DNA of 64,000 nt, from NCBI GenBank assembly GCA_963667875.2, contig CAXXGC010000001.1:558001-622000 (forward strand). The letters are read 5' to 3'. The notes beneath the pieces are model-generated. The model was not told the origin of the DNA and made no database searches. It saw only the letters and a program-made list of their open reading frames with translations. The first letter of the stretch is position 1, and every line of letters starts with the position of its first letter. Origin of the DNA: JAEXOD01 sp963667875. Its GTDB lineage: Bacteria; Bacteroidota; Ignavibacteria; Ignavibacteriales; Melioribacteraceae. Below are positions 48,479 to 58,180 of this stretch, one piece after another. Position numbers and translations under genes: made by a program.

Positions 48479-49288
48479 ATGCAAAAGATAATACTTGTTA
48501 CAGGCAGCACGGATGGAATTGGAAAAACCACTGCAAAAATATTGGCTCAAAAGGGACATAAAATAATTGTTCATGGAAGAAGTGAGGAAAGATGTATAAA
48601 TAGTGTAAATGAAATTATTAAGGCAACCGGAAATGAGAATGTGGAATATATTGTTGGCAATTTTGCTTCTTTAAAATCTGTACGTGTAATGGCTGATAAT
48701 ATATTAAATAAATATCCGTACATAAATGTTTTAATTAATAATGCCGGAATTTGTAAAAAAGAAAGAATATTAACTGAAGACGGTTTTGAAGCCCACTTTG
48801 GAATTAACCATTTAGCTCCGTTTTTGTTAACAGGATTAATATTGCCATTGTTAAAAAAAGGGACTCCCGCCCGGATAATAAATGTAAGTTCCACTGCGCA
48901 CAAAAGGGCAAAATTGGATTTTGACGATCTTAATATGGCAAAAGATTTTTACCACTATACCGCTTATGCTAATTCAAAATTGGCTAATGTATTGTTTAGC
49001 AATTATTTAGCGGAAAAGTTGATTAAAGAAAATATTACGGTTAATAGTTTGCACCCCGGTGTAATTTCAACAAAACTATTAAAAGAGGGTTTTGGAATGA
49101 AAGGGGCAAGTTTGGAAGAAGGTGCGGCTACATCGGTATTGTTGGCCGAAAGTTTGGAATTAGAGGAGGTAACAGGAAAATATTTTAGTGAAAAAGTTGA
49201 AACTCCGGCTGTAAATACAGCATACAAAAAAAATATACAGGAAAAGATGTGGGCAATAAGCGAGGAATATACAGGAATAAAATATTAA
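48479..49288 (+). CDS. Short-chain dehydrogenase/reductase, retinol-dehydrogenase-like
   Basis: The start is set at the ATG at 48479 (269 residues, MQKIILVTGSTDGIG). The 11 codons before it come from the GATGGTTGG repeat that ends the cluster. The Rossmann motifs are TGSTDGIG (NADP-binding) and NNAG (about 85), the active site has Ser in INVSS and YANSK (Tyr-x3-Lys), and LHPGV follows. It resembles WW-domain oxidoreductase or retinol dehydrogenase 11-14-type SDRs. The substrate is unknown. It is convergent with the response regulator gene, 3 bases apart. Confidence 0.88.
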   Translation: MQKIILVTGSTDGIGKTTAKILAQKGHKIIVHGRSEERCINSVNEIIKATGNENVEYIVGNFASLKSVRVMADNILNKYPYINVLINNAGICKKERILTEDGFEAHFGINHLAPFLLTGLILPLLKKGTPARIINVSSTAHKRAKLDFDDLNMAKDFYHYTAYANSKLANVLFSNYLAEKLIKENITVNSLHPGVISTKLLKEGFGMKGASLEEGAATSVLLAESLELEEVTGKYFSEKVETPAVNTAYKKNIQEKMWAISEEYTGIKY

Positions 49289-49291
49289 ATA

Positions 49292-50659
49292 TTATTCGTC
49301 TTTTGCTGTTTTTGTTGGTATTCCCAGTTCTTCCATTTTGCGGTATAAGGATGATAGTCCAATAGCCAAAGCTTTTGCGGCTTCATCTTTATTATAGTCA
49401 AAATTTTTAATTATTCTAATAATATGGTCTTTTTCAAATTTTTTCATTGCTTCTTTTAACGAATCGGGGAAACCCAATAAAGTAGGATTACCTTTAATTT
49501 GATCGGACATTTCATTAATAGATATATAATCGCCTTTGGTAAAAATAATTGCGCGTTCAATAACGTTTTCAAGTTCGCGCACACCGCCGCGCCAATTGTG
49601 GTTAATTAACAAACGCAAAGTTTCGTTATCAACACCAAGTATTTTTTTACCCATTTCGGCGGAGTATTTTTCAATAAAATGATTTATTAATAGTGGTATA
49701 TCATCTTTTCTTTCGTTTAATACAGGCAGTTTAATTTCAACTACATTTAGTCTGTAATATAAATCTTCTCTAAATTCGCCGGATTTCGATTTTTCAAATA
49801 AATTTTGATTGGTTGCTGCAATAATTCTAACATTTGTGGAAATAGGTTTAATTGCACCTACAGGGAAAAATTCGCGGTCTTCAATAGCCCTAAGTAATTT
49901 AACCTGTAAATTTAAAGGGAGTTCACCAATTTCATCAAGGAATAATGTTCCGCCGTCAGCGGCTTTAAATAATCCCATTTTGTCTTCGGTTGCTCCTGTA
50001 AAAGCTCCTTTTTTATGTCCAAACAATTCGCTTTCAATCAAATTTTCGGAAATTGCGCCGCAGTTGATTGGCAAAAATATATGGTCTTTGCGCTGGCTTT
50101 TTTTATGAATTGCTTTTGCAACAAGTTCTTTACCTGTTCCGCTTTTTCCAAAAATTAAAATATTACTGTTAGTAGGCGCAACTTGTTCAATAATATCAAA
50201 TACTTTTAATATCGGTTCGCTTTTTCCTATTATATTAATGTATCCGGTATCAGCCGAAATCTTTTTCCTAAGAACAATGTTTTCGGAAACTAATTTTTTA
50301 AAATCCAACAACCGTTTTAGACGAATTAATAAATCATCAAATTCAACAGGTTTAATAAGATAATCGTAAGCTCCGGTTCGTAATGCTTGAATAGCGGTAG
50401 AAATACTTGCGTAAGCTGTCATAATTATAAAAAAAGTATTTGGGGCAATTTTAGCACTTTTTTCAAGTAATTCCATGCCGTCAATTTTTGGCATTTTTAT
50501 ATCGCTTATAACAACATCATAATTGCCGTCCGTAATTTTATTTAAAGCTTCTTCACCGTCACTGGCGGTATAGGTTTCGTATCCCTCGTCATCAAGGATC
50601 ATTTTAATAGAATCGCGTATAGCTTTTTCATCATCAACAATAAGAATTCTCTGGCTCAT
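49292..50659 (-). CDS. NtrC-family sigma-54-dependent response regulator
   Basis: The 455-residue protein has a receiver domain (1-120, phospho-acceptor D53, KP near 104), an AAA+ domain (about 140-375) with GKSGTGKE, the sigma-54 contact loop GAFTGA, LFLDEIGELP and the arginine-finger region, and a Fis-type DNA-binding helix-turn-helix (DEAAKALAIGLSSLYRKMEELGI). It activates sigma-54 promoters when phosphorylated by the histidine kinase encoded just upstream (12-base gap). Its targets are not evident in this window. Confidence 0.95.
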   Translation of the reverse strand: MSQRILIVDDEKAIRDSIKMILDDEGYETYTASDGEEALNKITDGNYDVVISDIKMPKIDGMELLEKSAKIAPNTFFIIMTAYASISTAIQALRTGAYDYLIKPVEFDDLLIRLKRLLDFKKLVSENIVLRKKISADTGYINIIGKSEPILKVFDIIEQVAPTNSNILIFGKSGTGKELVAKAIHKKSQRKDHIFLPINCGAISENLIESELFGHKKGAFTGATEDKMGLFKAADGGTLFLDEIGELPLNLQVKLLRAIEDREFFPVGAIKPISTNVRIIAATNQNLFEKSKSGEFREDLYYRLNVVEIKLPVLNERKDDIPLLINHFIEKYSAEMGKKILGVDNETLRLLINHNWRGGVRELENVIERAIIFTKGDYISINEMSDQIKGNPTLLGFPDSLKEAMKKFEKDHIIRIIKNFDYNKDEAAKALAIGLSSLYRKMEELGIPTKTAKDE

Positions 50660-50671
50660 AAATTTATATAC

Positions 50672-52174
50672 CTAAATATTTAAATCAATTGGTAATTTAA
50701 CTGTAAAACAACTTCCTTTGTTCGGCTGGCTGTTTACTAAAATTTCGCCGCCAAATCTTTTAATAATTCCGTAACTTATTGAAAGTCCAAGTCCGGTTCC
50801 TTTTCCTACTTCTTTAGTTGTAAAAAACGGTTCAAAAATTTTACTTATAACTTCTTCACTTATTCCAATTCCGTTATCGCAAATTTTTACATACACAAAT
50901 TTTTCATCTGAATAACTTTTTATACTTACTTCCCCGGTTCCGCTAACAGCATCTAAAGCATTAATTAATATATTAACAAACACCTGTAATAGCTGGTCGG
51001 GAATAATATGAACAAACGGAAGTTCGGGACTAAGTGAAACCTGGAAATCAACTTTTTTAACTCGTTTATCGTATTTAACAATTCCTATTGATGTTTTAAT
51101 AACATCCGTAATTTGAGTAGGGGCATAAGTATCGCTTGGGGGACGGGAAAAATCGACTAATTCACGAACAATTTTGGATATTCTATCAATATTTTCTTTA
51201 ACCGTAGCTAATTGTTCTTTATAAAATGGTTCGGTACTTTTACGTTGTAAAATTTGCACAATAGCGGATATAGAAGCAAGTGGATTCCCAATTTCGTGGG
51301 CTACTCCGGCTGCAAGCTGCCCAATAACCGCAAGTTTTTCAGATTGGTCAACCTGTTCCTGCAATTTTTTAACTTCAGTAAAATCCTTAATAATTACAGT
51401 TCTGCCGCCATAATTTCCATCGGGAGCCGGCATTCTGTTAACATTTAACTGAACGGTAATTATTGTGCCGTTTTTTGTCATTCTATGAGTTTCGGATATT
51501 TTACAGTGTCCATTTTCAATAATTTCTTTTTTTACATTATTAAGCTCTGTAAAATATTTTTCGTTAGGAGGCAATAAAAACGAAGATGGTTTTCCAATAA
51601 CTTCCGATTCTTCATAACCAAAAATCTTTTCAGCTCCTTTATTCCATGCAATTACTCTTTCGGCATTATCAACAGCAATAATAGCCGCATCGGTGGAATG
51701 AAGTATATTAAGAAGATAATGCTGATTCGATTCAAGTTTGGCCGCAAGTCTGTCTCTATCGCTTGCAAGTTCCTTCATTGAGGCTTCCTGATGAAGCATA
51801 CAATATCTGGCAAAAATTTGCTCCATTATTTCGTCAAGGAAACCTAAAATAACAAGCGAATCGAATTTATGCGAGTTATCTTTTTCAAGGTAAGTTAAAA
51901 TTGCGTATCTGCCTTGCGTAAAAAACTGGCTTATCTCCAAAAGATTAAGTTTAGCTTTTGAAAAAGTTGTATAAGCTTCAATAAGATATTGATCAATATC
52001 GGAGTATAATGAAGTCTCTATAACTTTAATAATTCCATTAAGACTATTTTTTGCATACTCAACAAGTTCTTCTTCGCTAAATTTTGAGGAAAAATTCTTT
52101 TTTAGTGTTTCAACCCAATACTCAATAATTAGAGTAAAATACTTGTTAAGTAATTTGATTATTATATTTTTCAT
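50672..52174 (-). CDS. PAS-domain histidine kinase
   Basis: The 500-residue protein has no clear membrane segment, so it is probably cytoplasmic. Residues 1-140 are helical, with no family I recognise. A PAS domain spans about 150-270 (AIIAVDNAERVIAWNKGAEKIFGYEESEVIG). The HisKA box is AAGVAHEIGNPLASI (H293) and the ATPase has NILINALDA, ICDNGIGIS and GKGTGLGLSIS. It pairs with the NtrC-type regulator downstream. Its ATG overlaps the stop of the flavoprotein gene (ATGA), suggesting that the signal may be linked to that redox enzyme. Confidence 0.93.
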   Translation of the reverse strand: MKNIIIKLLNKYFTLIIEYWVETLKKNFSSKFSEEELVEYAKNSLNGIIKVIETSLYSDIDQYLIEAYTTFSKAKLNLLEISQFFTQGRYAILTYLEKDNSHKFDSLVILGFLDEIMEQIFARYCMLHQEASMKELASDRDRLAAKLESNQHYLLNILHSTDAAIIAVDNAERVIAWNKGAEKIFGYEESEVIGKPSSFLLPPNEKYFTELNNVKKEIIENGHCKISETHRMTKNGTIITVQLNVNRMPAPDGNYGGRTVIIKDFTEVKKLQEQVDQSEKLAVIGQLAAGVAHEIGNPLASISAIVQILQRKSTEPFYKEQLATVKENIDRISKIVRELVDFSRPPSDTYAPTQITDVIKTSIGIVKYDKRVKKVDFQVSLSPELPFVHIIPDQLLQVFVNILINALDAVSGTGEVSIKSYSDEKFVYVKICDNGIGISEEVISKIFEPFFTTKEVGKGTGLGLSISYGIIKRFGGEILVNSQPNKGSCFTVKLPIDLNI

Positions 52175-53343
52175 TTTATAATAAAAACTTTTGCTATATC
52201 AATTAATAACGATGGATTATTAAATAAAGCGGTTTTAAATAAACTGCCTAAAGTACGATCCTTTAAAGGTACCTTATTAAACGAATGAGCGATACTGTTA
52301 AATTTTTTATCGTCAAAGTTGTAAATACCGTCTTTAATTTTATCAAATATAACGTGTCTTTTCCCAAGTCTGTCATTCCAAGCTTTGTCGTAGGTTAATA
52401 TTAAGTCCAAATTATTATTAAAAATTGCATCGGCAGCAATAGTACCGGCAATTTTACCGCCAATCATTCCGCTTGCAATTCCACCGCCCGAAAGGGGATT
52501 AACCTGATGAGCAGCATCACCCACAAGCATTAAACCGGGTGCGCTTATTTGTTTATAAGTTACTGCGCATGGTACACCGCCGGCAATTTTAGTTAAAATA
52601 GAAGCATTTGGATAATAATTCTGCAAAAATTCATTTAAATATACTGATGCTGATTTCTTTTTGCCAATAAGTCCGCTAACACCTAAACCAATATTTGCGC
52701 TTTTTTCTCCCTTTGGGAAAACCCACAAATAACCGTTTGGGGCATATTCACTGCCCAAATAAAAATATAACGTGTTCGGATCAATATCAACATTAGCTAC
52801 GGTAACTTGCGCACACGATTCCATGTCTCTAAAATCGGTAAATGTATTTAATCCGCCCCACCTGCCAACGCGGGATTCAACTCCGTCTGCACCTATAACA
52901 ATTTTAGCCTTTACTTCGTAATTGACTGCATTATATTGAAATTTTATTCCGCTTACAATATTGTTTTCTTTTATCAAATCGTAAACATAAGCGCGAGTTA
53001 TTATTTTAACACCAAGGTTTGCCGCCAAACGTGCCAACTCATAATCAAATACACGTCTTTCAAGAACAAAACCTTCTTCTTCCAAAGGTAAAATAACTTC
53101 GGTTTTATCGGGCGAATTTAATGAAAATTTATTAATATGAGCCGCAATAAATTTTTCGTTGGGTTCAATAAATTCTTTCATCCCACCCAAACTTACAGCT
53201 TCACCGCATCGAACCGGATAACCAACATCTCTATCTTTTTCTAAAATTAATACAGAAGCACCTTTTGAAGCTGCAAAACGGGCAGCGGTTGTACCTGCGG
53301 GACCTGCGCCAACAATAACAACGTCATATTCGCTATTCCACAT
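52171..53343 (-). CDS. Geranylgeranyl-reductase-family FAD flavoprotein
   Basis: The 390-residue protein has the FAD-binding GAGPAGTTAARFAA at the N-terminus, PVRCGEAVS (the family's conserved Cys region), a NGYLWVFPKGEKSANIGLG segment and the second FAD motif GLMLVGDAAHQVNPLSGGGI. These are typical of geranylgeranyl reductases and related enzymes that saturate isoprenoid chains, often with ferredoxin as donor. The ferredoxin gene just upstream overlaps it by 11 bases. The true substrate, such as a quinone side chain or another isoprenoid lipid, cannot be told. Confidence 0.85.
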   Translation of the reverse strand: MWNSEYDVVIVGAGPAGTTAARFAASKGASVLILEKDRDVGYPVRCGEAVSLGGMKEFIEPNEKFIAAHINKFSLNSPDKTEVILPLEEEGFVLERRVFDYELARLAANLGVKIITRAYVYDLIKENNIVSGIKFQYNAVNYEVKAKIVIGADGVESRVGRWGGLNTFTDFRDMESCAQVTVANVDIDPNTLYFYLGSEYAPNGYLWVFPKGEKSANIGLGVSGLIGKKKSASVYLNEFLQNYYPNASILTKIAGGVPCAVTYKQISAPGLMLVGDAAHQVNPLSGGGIASGMIGGKIAGTIAADAIFNNNLDLILTYDKAWNDRLGKRHVIFDKIKDGIYNFDDKKFNSIAHSFNKVPLKDRTLGSLFKTALFNNPSLLIDIAKVFIIK

Positions 53344-53536
53344 CGGCGCTCCGTTTATCTTTATTAAACTTTAATACTTCAATTGGGCACGACCAAACAC
53401 ATTTTGAGCAATTAGTACATAAAGATTCTATAATTTTTATTTCGGCCTCTTTTAATTCTATTGCATCTTCAGGGCAAACACCAACACAACAGCCGCAAAA
53501 ATCGCATTTATCGGGTATAATTTCTATTAACAGCAT
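53333..53536 (-). CDS. Two-cluster 4Fe-4S ferredoxin
   Basis: The start is set at the ATG at 53536 (67 residues, MLLIEIIPDKCDF), with AAAGGA before it; the longer frame adds an unlikely leader. Two classic motifs are present: CDFCGCCVGVCP and CTNCSKCVWSCP, for two 4Fe-4S clusters. It is the first gene of the operon and overlaps the flavoprotein gene, so it is probably its electron donor. Confidence 0.9.
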   Translation of the reverse strand: MLLIEIIPDKCDFCGCCVGVCPEDAIELKEAEIKIIESLCTNCSKCVWSCPIEVLKFNKDKRSADVE

Positions 53537-53950
53537 TATTTCCTTTCGCAAACTATAATATAAAATATAAAACAACAATTAAAAATAATCAAAATAAACC
53601 TTAAAATCAGACTTTAATCCTAAATTTTACGTTAGAAAATATTGTATGGTTTTAAATTAGCTTCTGTAAGTAATATTTAACAACAAAGGCAATGGTTTAT
53701 TAGTTTATATAATTATACTACTTGATCATTTTTATGTACACAAATGTTTTGTTGTTGGGCAAAAACATGTTTAAAATGCAGCAAGTTTAATAAATAGTAT
53801 CAAAAAAAGAGAATTGGATATGTTTATTATGTTGGTACATTATTTGTTAAATTGGTTCATTATTTGAAATATGTGCAGGTAATTTTGAACAGCTTTAAAA
53901 ACAAATAATTCATTTATATTAATTAACAAAATTTGGGAAAATTAAATAAT
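53537..53950. other. Gene-free AT-rich divergent spacer
   Basis: This 414-bp spacer separates the minus-strand ferredoxin operon from the plus-strand secreted proteins. It should hold promoters in both directions. No convincing hairpin or repeat is visible beyond short repeats such as GTTGGTACATTATTTG and TTGGTTCATTATTTG at about 53831 and 53855. Confidence 0.5.
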
Positions 53951-54427
53951 ATGAAAACCAGTCTAATTTTTATGATCTTGGTATTTGTAATAACTTTAAC
54001 AATTTCAATATCCGGTCAACCTGACAGCTCAAAATTTACCATAATTCCTTTTGGGGAAAACTACTGCTGGATATTTAAAAATTGTAAACCAACATCTTTA
54101 ACTACTGGAGATCTGTCAAATATTGAAAACCTATTAACTAAATGTTTAAATGATTTTAACGCAACTTTACCAAAGATAAATAATAAAAATATTAATAAGG
54201 ACGAAACAGATATAATAAAACTTGAAAACTATAAAAGACAATATATGCCTGTTCTTAATGAAACCGGAGAAAAGGAAGTTTGGATTAATTGTTTTTGCAG
54301 TTCGGAGCATAAAAATTGGGAAAAGGAAGTGGTTTTTGCTAAAGATGGCGGAAATTGTTATTTTAATCTAAAAATAAACCTAACAAAATTAAAATATTTT
54401 GTTTTGCAAATAAATGGCAAAGGATAA
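53951..54427 (+). CDS. Small secreted protein of unknown function
   Basis: The start is set at the ATG at 53951 (158 residues) because MKTSLIFMILVFVITLTISISGQ is a clean signal peptide. The mature part has six Cys, including NYCWIFKNC and NCFCSS, and alternating hydrophilic beta-like stretches. I recognise no family. It precedes another small secreted gene by about 35 bases. Confidence 0.6.
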   Translation: MKTSLIFMILVFVITLTISISGQPDSSKFTIIPFGENYCWIFKNCKPTSLTTGDLSNIENLLTKCLNDFNATLPKINNKNINKDETDIIKLENYKRQYMPVLNETGEKEVWINCFCSSEHKNWEKEVVFAKDGGNCYFNLKINLTKLKYFVLQINGKG

Positions 54428-54462
54428 GTAATAATTATGATTCCTTTTAGGATAAAATAAAT

Positions 54463-54852
54463 ATGAAGAGAAAAACAGTCAGTATTATGTTTTGGTGTAT
54501 GATATTTTTTATGTCTCAAACAATTCAAGCTCAAAACACAAGACAAGATACTTCCAAATGTGTTATTATTGTTGGAACTTTTACCGGTATTAAAATAACA
54601 GCCGGTAATTTTTATAGTCAAGAAGTTTATAAAATTAACGAATATTATATTTTACCGGAAAGTTTGACGGAAAAACAGATTGATTCGTTAAAAGGGAAAA
54701 AAGTAAGAGTGACTGGTAAATTAAAAATTGTTGAAGGGGAAATTTTCCCTGCAAAAACAAGTAATACCGGCAGGATCTATGAACCTTATAAAGAACCCGA
54801 AAAAAAAATCATTATTAATCCCACATTTACAGTTATCTCCAATAATCCGTGA
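54463..54852 (+). CDS. Small secreted protein, possible OB-like fold
   Basis: The 129-residue protein has a signal peptide (FWCMIFFMSQTIQAQ). The core CVIIVGTFTGIKI, YYILPESLT, LKGKKVRVTGKLKIVEG resembles an OB-type beta barrel in strand order, but this is a weak impression. It lies in the same direction as the preceding secreted protein and probably shares its transcript. Confidence 0.55.
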   Translation: MKRKTVSIMFWCMIFFMSQTIQAQNTRQDTSKCVIIVGTFTGIKITAGNFYSQEVYKINEYYILPESLTEKQIDSLKGKKVRVTGKLKIVEGEIFPAKTSNTGRIYEPYKEPEKKIIINPTFTVISNNP

Positions 54853-55116
54853 CCAATATCAAAAAACGGATTTATTCTGAGTCAAAAATAGCTTATAATC
54901 GCTAAGGTTTGTCAATAATTATAATTATTTGAAAAAGTTGAATACTTAATAGAGTTATTTTTTTTTTTTTTTGAGTTAAAAATACGACCATTTAAATATA
55001 TCAAGTTAAAATAATAACAAAAGATAACAGATAACATTTGTATAATTTACGAAAAAATATTATGTTGGTTTATAATGATTATTTAATTATGATATTCAAT
55101 AAAGAAAAAACATAAA

Positions 55117-56082
55117 ATGAGACACTTATATATATACGCACTTCTGATTTTTGTAATGTTAAGTTGTACACAAGACGATGAAGTTTTTGTAAAAAAACCA
55201 TTTTTGATGGGGACAACCTTCGAATTCAGGGTAGCGGGAGTTCCTAAAGAAGTTGCTGAAAAAGCCATTAATAAAGCAATCAGCGAAATTGAAAAATTAA
55301 ATACTTTATATTCAACATTTAATGAAAACAACTATATATGGGATCTAAACAATTCGGAATATGATACAATAAAAGTATTTCCTGAAACATATGAATTCTT
55401 ACAATATTGTGATACGGCGTACAAATTAACAGATGGCAATTTTGATGCGGGAATTGGTAATTTTATTGAATTATTGGGCTTTGAAAAAGGGAAACTTGGT
55501 AATCCGTCTGAAGAGACTATTAAAAATACATTAAAAAAAGTTGGTTGGAAACATATAAAATTATTGTCGGATAATACTTTGTATAAACCAAAAAATATTA
55601 AATTAAGTTTTAACGCATTTTTACCCGGTTATGCTGCCGATTTAGCCGGAAATGTTTTGGAAAGTTACGGAATAAAAGAATATTATGTAGATGCCGGCGG
55701 TGAATTATTTGCTGCCGGAAGGGATTGGAAGGTGGAAATACCAAATCCCCGCAAAAAGAATAAATTAATTGGTTCCATTATTTTGAATAAACACGGAATG
55801 GCAACTAGCGGTGATTATGAAAAATTTTTTAAGAAAGATAAAAAAAGAAATTCATTTGTAATTAATCCAATTACCGGGCATATTGCAGGGGGATGTGAAG
55901 CTGTTACAATTATTGCCGGAACTGGTGTTATGGCTGATTATTTATCCACGGGAGTTTATGCTGCCGGGCCTGAAAAAGGAATGGAGATTATTGAAAAATT
56001 ACCTAATGTTGAAGGAATAATAGTTGATACTTTGGGTATTGTTCATGAATCATCAGGCTTGAAAAAATTTATTAAGAAATAG
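55117..56082 (+). CDS. apbE: ApbE, FAD:protein FMN transferase (copy 1)
   Basis: The 321-residue lipoprotein (signal ending VMLSC, C17) is an ApbE flavin transferase: FLMGTTFEFRVAG near the start, AISEIEKLNTLYSTF, TDGNFDAGIGNF, SFNAFLPGYAADLAG, DAGGELFAAGRDW, SGDYEKFF and TIIAGTGVMADYLSTG, including the Asp of the Mg site. It attaches FMN from FAD to a Thr in RnfD and RnfG on the periplasmic side. A close paralog is at 61011. A 713-bp gap separates it from rnfC. Confidence 0.92.
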   Translation: MRHLYIYALLIFVMLSCTQDDEVFVKKPFLMGTTFEFRVAGVPKEVAEKAINKAISEIEKLNTLYSTFNENNYIWDLNNSEYDTIKVFPETYEFLQYCDTAYKLTDGNFDAGIGNFIELLGFEKGKLGNPSEETIKNTLKKVGWKHIKLLSDNTLYKPKNIKLSFNAFLPGYAADLAGNVLESYGIKEYYVDAGGELFAAGRDWKVEIPNPRKKNKLIGSIILNKHGMATSGDYEKFFKKDKKRNSFVINPITGHIAGGCEAVTIIAGTGVMADYLSTGVYAAGPEKGMEIIEKLPNVEGIIVDTLGIVHESSGLKKFIKK

Positions 56083-56795
56083 TCCTTCACCCAATACTAA
56101 ATTTTTATATAGTCATCTAAATGACTTTAATAAATAAAAATACTCTGATTTAAAAATTAATTGTTATGGTTACAATTGAAGCTTAACCATATTCCGGTTA
56201 AATTAAATACTAACTATTATTTAATCTGCTGTTTTAGCCTAAAATCCTCCAACGTTAGACTATAAATCAATATGCGTTTTTCCAATCGCAACATAAAATT
56301 TTGTTTAAGAAGAAATAAAATATAAACAGTTATTCTGTAATTTGCAAATAAACCATTATATGGTAAAAACAAGTAATTATTTTGTTATTATTTAACCAAA
56401 ATTTGTTTAATTTACTAAAAAAGATTAATTTAAATAATATTGATTAATTACATCAAAAAGATTAATAATATTGTTTTTATAAAATTAATATTTTGAAGTA
56501 TACATTTTTTTAGATTAGTATTTTTTTTAATTGTACATTGATATCTTTTTAAAAACCATAACCGAACTACTGTATTTGCTGAATTAAATAGCTTATAACA
56601 TAGAATAAATGGCCGACAATAAAAATCACTCGCCAGTCGGGGTAATCTTTAAATCAATTCGAAGATAAAATTCATTTTAGGAATTTCAAAAAAGAGTGCA
56701 ACAATTGTAAATTGGTAAAATTATATGTTATAACTAAATAAGATGTAATGAATATTGAATAAATAAAGAAATTAAAAATAAAATGAAGAAACAGT
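56083..56795. other. Gene-free AT-rich gap before the rnf operon
   Basis: The 713-bp stretch is very AT-rich, with long A and T runs and stop codons in all frames. It should hold the rnf promoter. I see no hairpin, repeat or RNA gene that I can support. Confidence 0.5.
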
Positions 56796-58133
56796 ATGGA
56801 AATATTTTCTAAAGCAAAATCATTTAAAGGTGGAATTCACCCCGGTGAAAGCAAGTACCTTACCGAAAATTCAAAATTTGAGGTGATGCCCAATCCAAAA
56901 CAGGTGATCATTCCTTTAAACCAACATTTGGGCAAACCAGCTAAACCTTTAGTAAAAAAAGGCGATATTGTTAAAGAAGGTTCAATAATTGCGGAAGCAG
57001 ATGGGTACATCTCCGCGGTTATTCATAGTCCGGTTTCCGGTAAAGTAATAAAGATAACAATGGGGGCAACAGTTACGGGTATTCCTAAAGATTCAATTAT
57101 TATTGAAACAGTTGAATCAACCGAATACGAAAAAATGCCTGTACTTGACCCCAATACTATTTCAGGCGAAGAAATAAGAGAAAGAGTAAAAATGGCGGGA
57201 ATAGTTGGACAGGGGGGCGCTTCATTTCCTACATTTGTAAAGTTATCACCTCCTGCTAATAAAAAAATTGAAATTGTTATTCTCAACGGTTGCGAATGCG
57301 AGCCGTATTTAACGCGCGATTATAGACTTATGATTGAAAATCCAGAGAAAGTGTTAACAGGGTTATCATTAATAATGAAAGCTTTAAATGTAAATAAAGG
57401 TGCGGTAGGAATTGAAGATAACAAACCCGAAGCTATAGCAATAATGCAAGAAACAGCAAAAAAATTCAATAATATTTCAATTGAAGTTGTAAAGACTAAA
57501 TATCCGCAAGGTGCTGAAAAAATGCTTATTAAAGCGGTAGTAAAAAAGGAAGTGCAGCCCGGTAAATTACCAATGGATGTTGGTGTGGTTATCCAAAATA
57601 TTGGAACAGCCGTTGCTATAAATGATGCTGTAGCAAAAGGCGAACCAATGATTACAGCACCATTAACAGTTTCCGGAATGGGAATTAACCAGCCTAAAAA
57701 TTTAATTGTAAAGGTAGGTACACAATTAAAAGATATTTTAGAGTATTGCGGTGGTGTAAAAGACAATGCGGTAAAAATAGTAGTTGGCGGGCCAATGATG
57801 GGCGTTGCTCAATATGATTTTGCTGCACCTGTAATGAAAGCTACCTCGGGTATATTAGTACTAACCGAAAAAGAAATTAATGAACATGAAGAAACTAATT
57901 GTTTACGCTGTGGAATGTGTATTGGTGTTTGTCCTTTAGGTTTGGAACCGACCCGTTTATCAAGACTTTCGCAGATTGACAATCTGGAAGAAGCGGAAAA
58001 ATTAGGGATAACAGTCTGTATGGAATGCGGAACTTGCACGTATACATGTCCGGCAAATATACCTCTTGTTCAATGGATTAGACTTGGGAAACAAAGAGTT
58101 TTAAAGATTCAAAGAGACAGGAAAACTGCCTAA
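56796..58133 (+). CDS. rnfC: Rnf complex subunit C
   Basis: The 445-residue protein has FKGGIHPGESK at the start, then the NADH/FMN-binding GQGGASFPTFVKL and NGCECEPYLTRDYRLM, and two C-terminal 4Fe-4S motifs (CLRCGMCIGVCP and CMECGTCTYTCP). RnfC is the soluble subunit that exchanges electrons with NAD(H). It starts the order rnfC-D-G-E-A-apbE-B. Confidence 0.96.
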   Translation: MEIFSKAKSFKGGIHPGESKYLTENSKFEVMPNPKQVIIPLNQHLGKPAKPLVKKGDIVKEGSIIAEADGYISAVIHSPVSGKVIKITMGATVTGIPKDSIIIETVESTEYEKMPVLDPNTISGEEIRERVKMAGIVGQGGASFPTFVKLSPPANKKIEIVILNGCECEPYLTRDYRLMIENPEKVLTGLSLIMKALNVNKGAVGIEDNKPEAIAIMQETAKKFNNISIEVVKTKYPQGAEKMLIKAVVKKEVQPGKLPMDVGVVIQNIGTAVAINDAVAKGEPMITAPLTVSGMGINQPKNLIVKVGTQLKDILEYCGGVKDNAVKIVVGGPMMGVAQYDFAAPVMKATSGILVLTEKEINEHEETNCLRCGMCIGVCPLGLEPTRLSRLSQIDNLEEAEKLGITVCMECGTCTYTCPANIPLVQWIRLGKQRVLKIQRDRKTA

Positions 58134-58180
58134 TATTATATATTTAATTAAGAGAATATTGTTAAAAAAACAGAGTGGAT

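Noticed and set aside
54959..54972. Run of 14 T
   Set aside because: No stem precedes it, so it is not a terminator; possibly a homopolymer length error.
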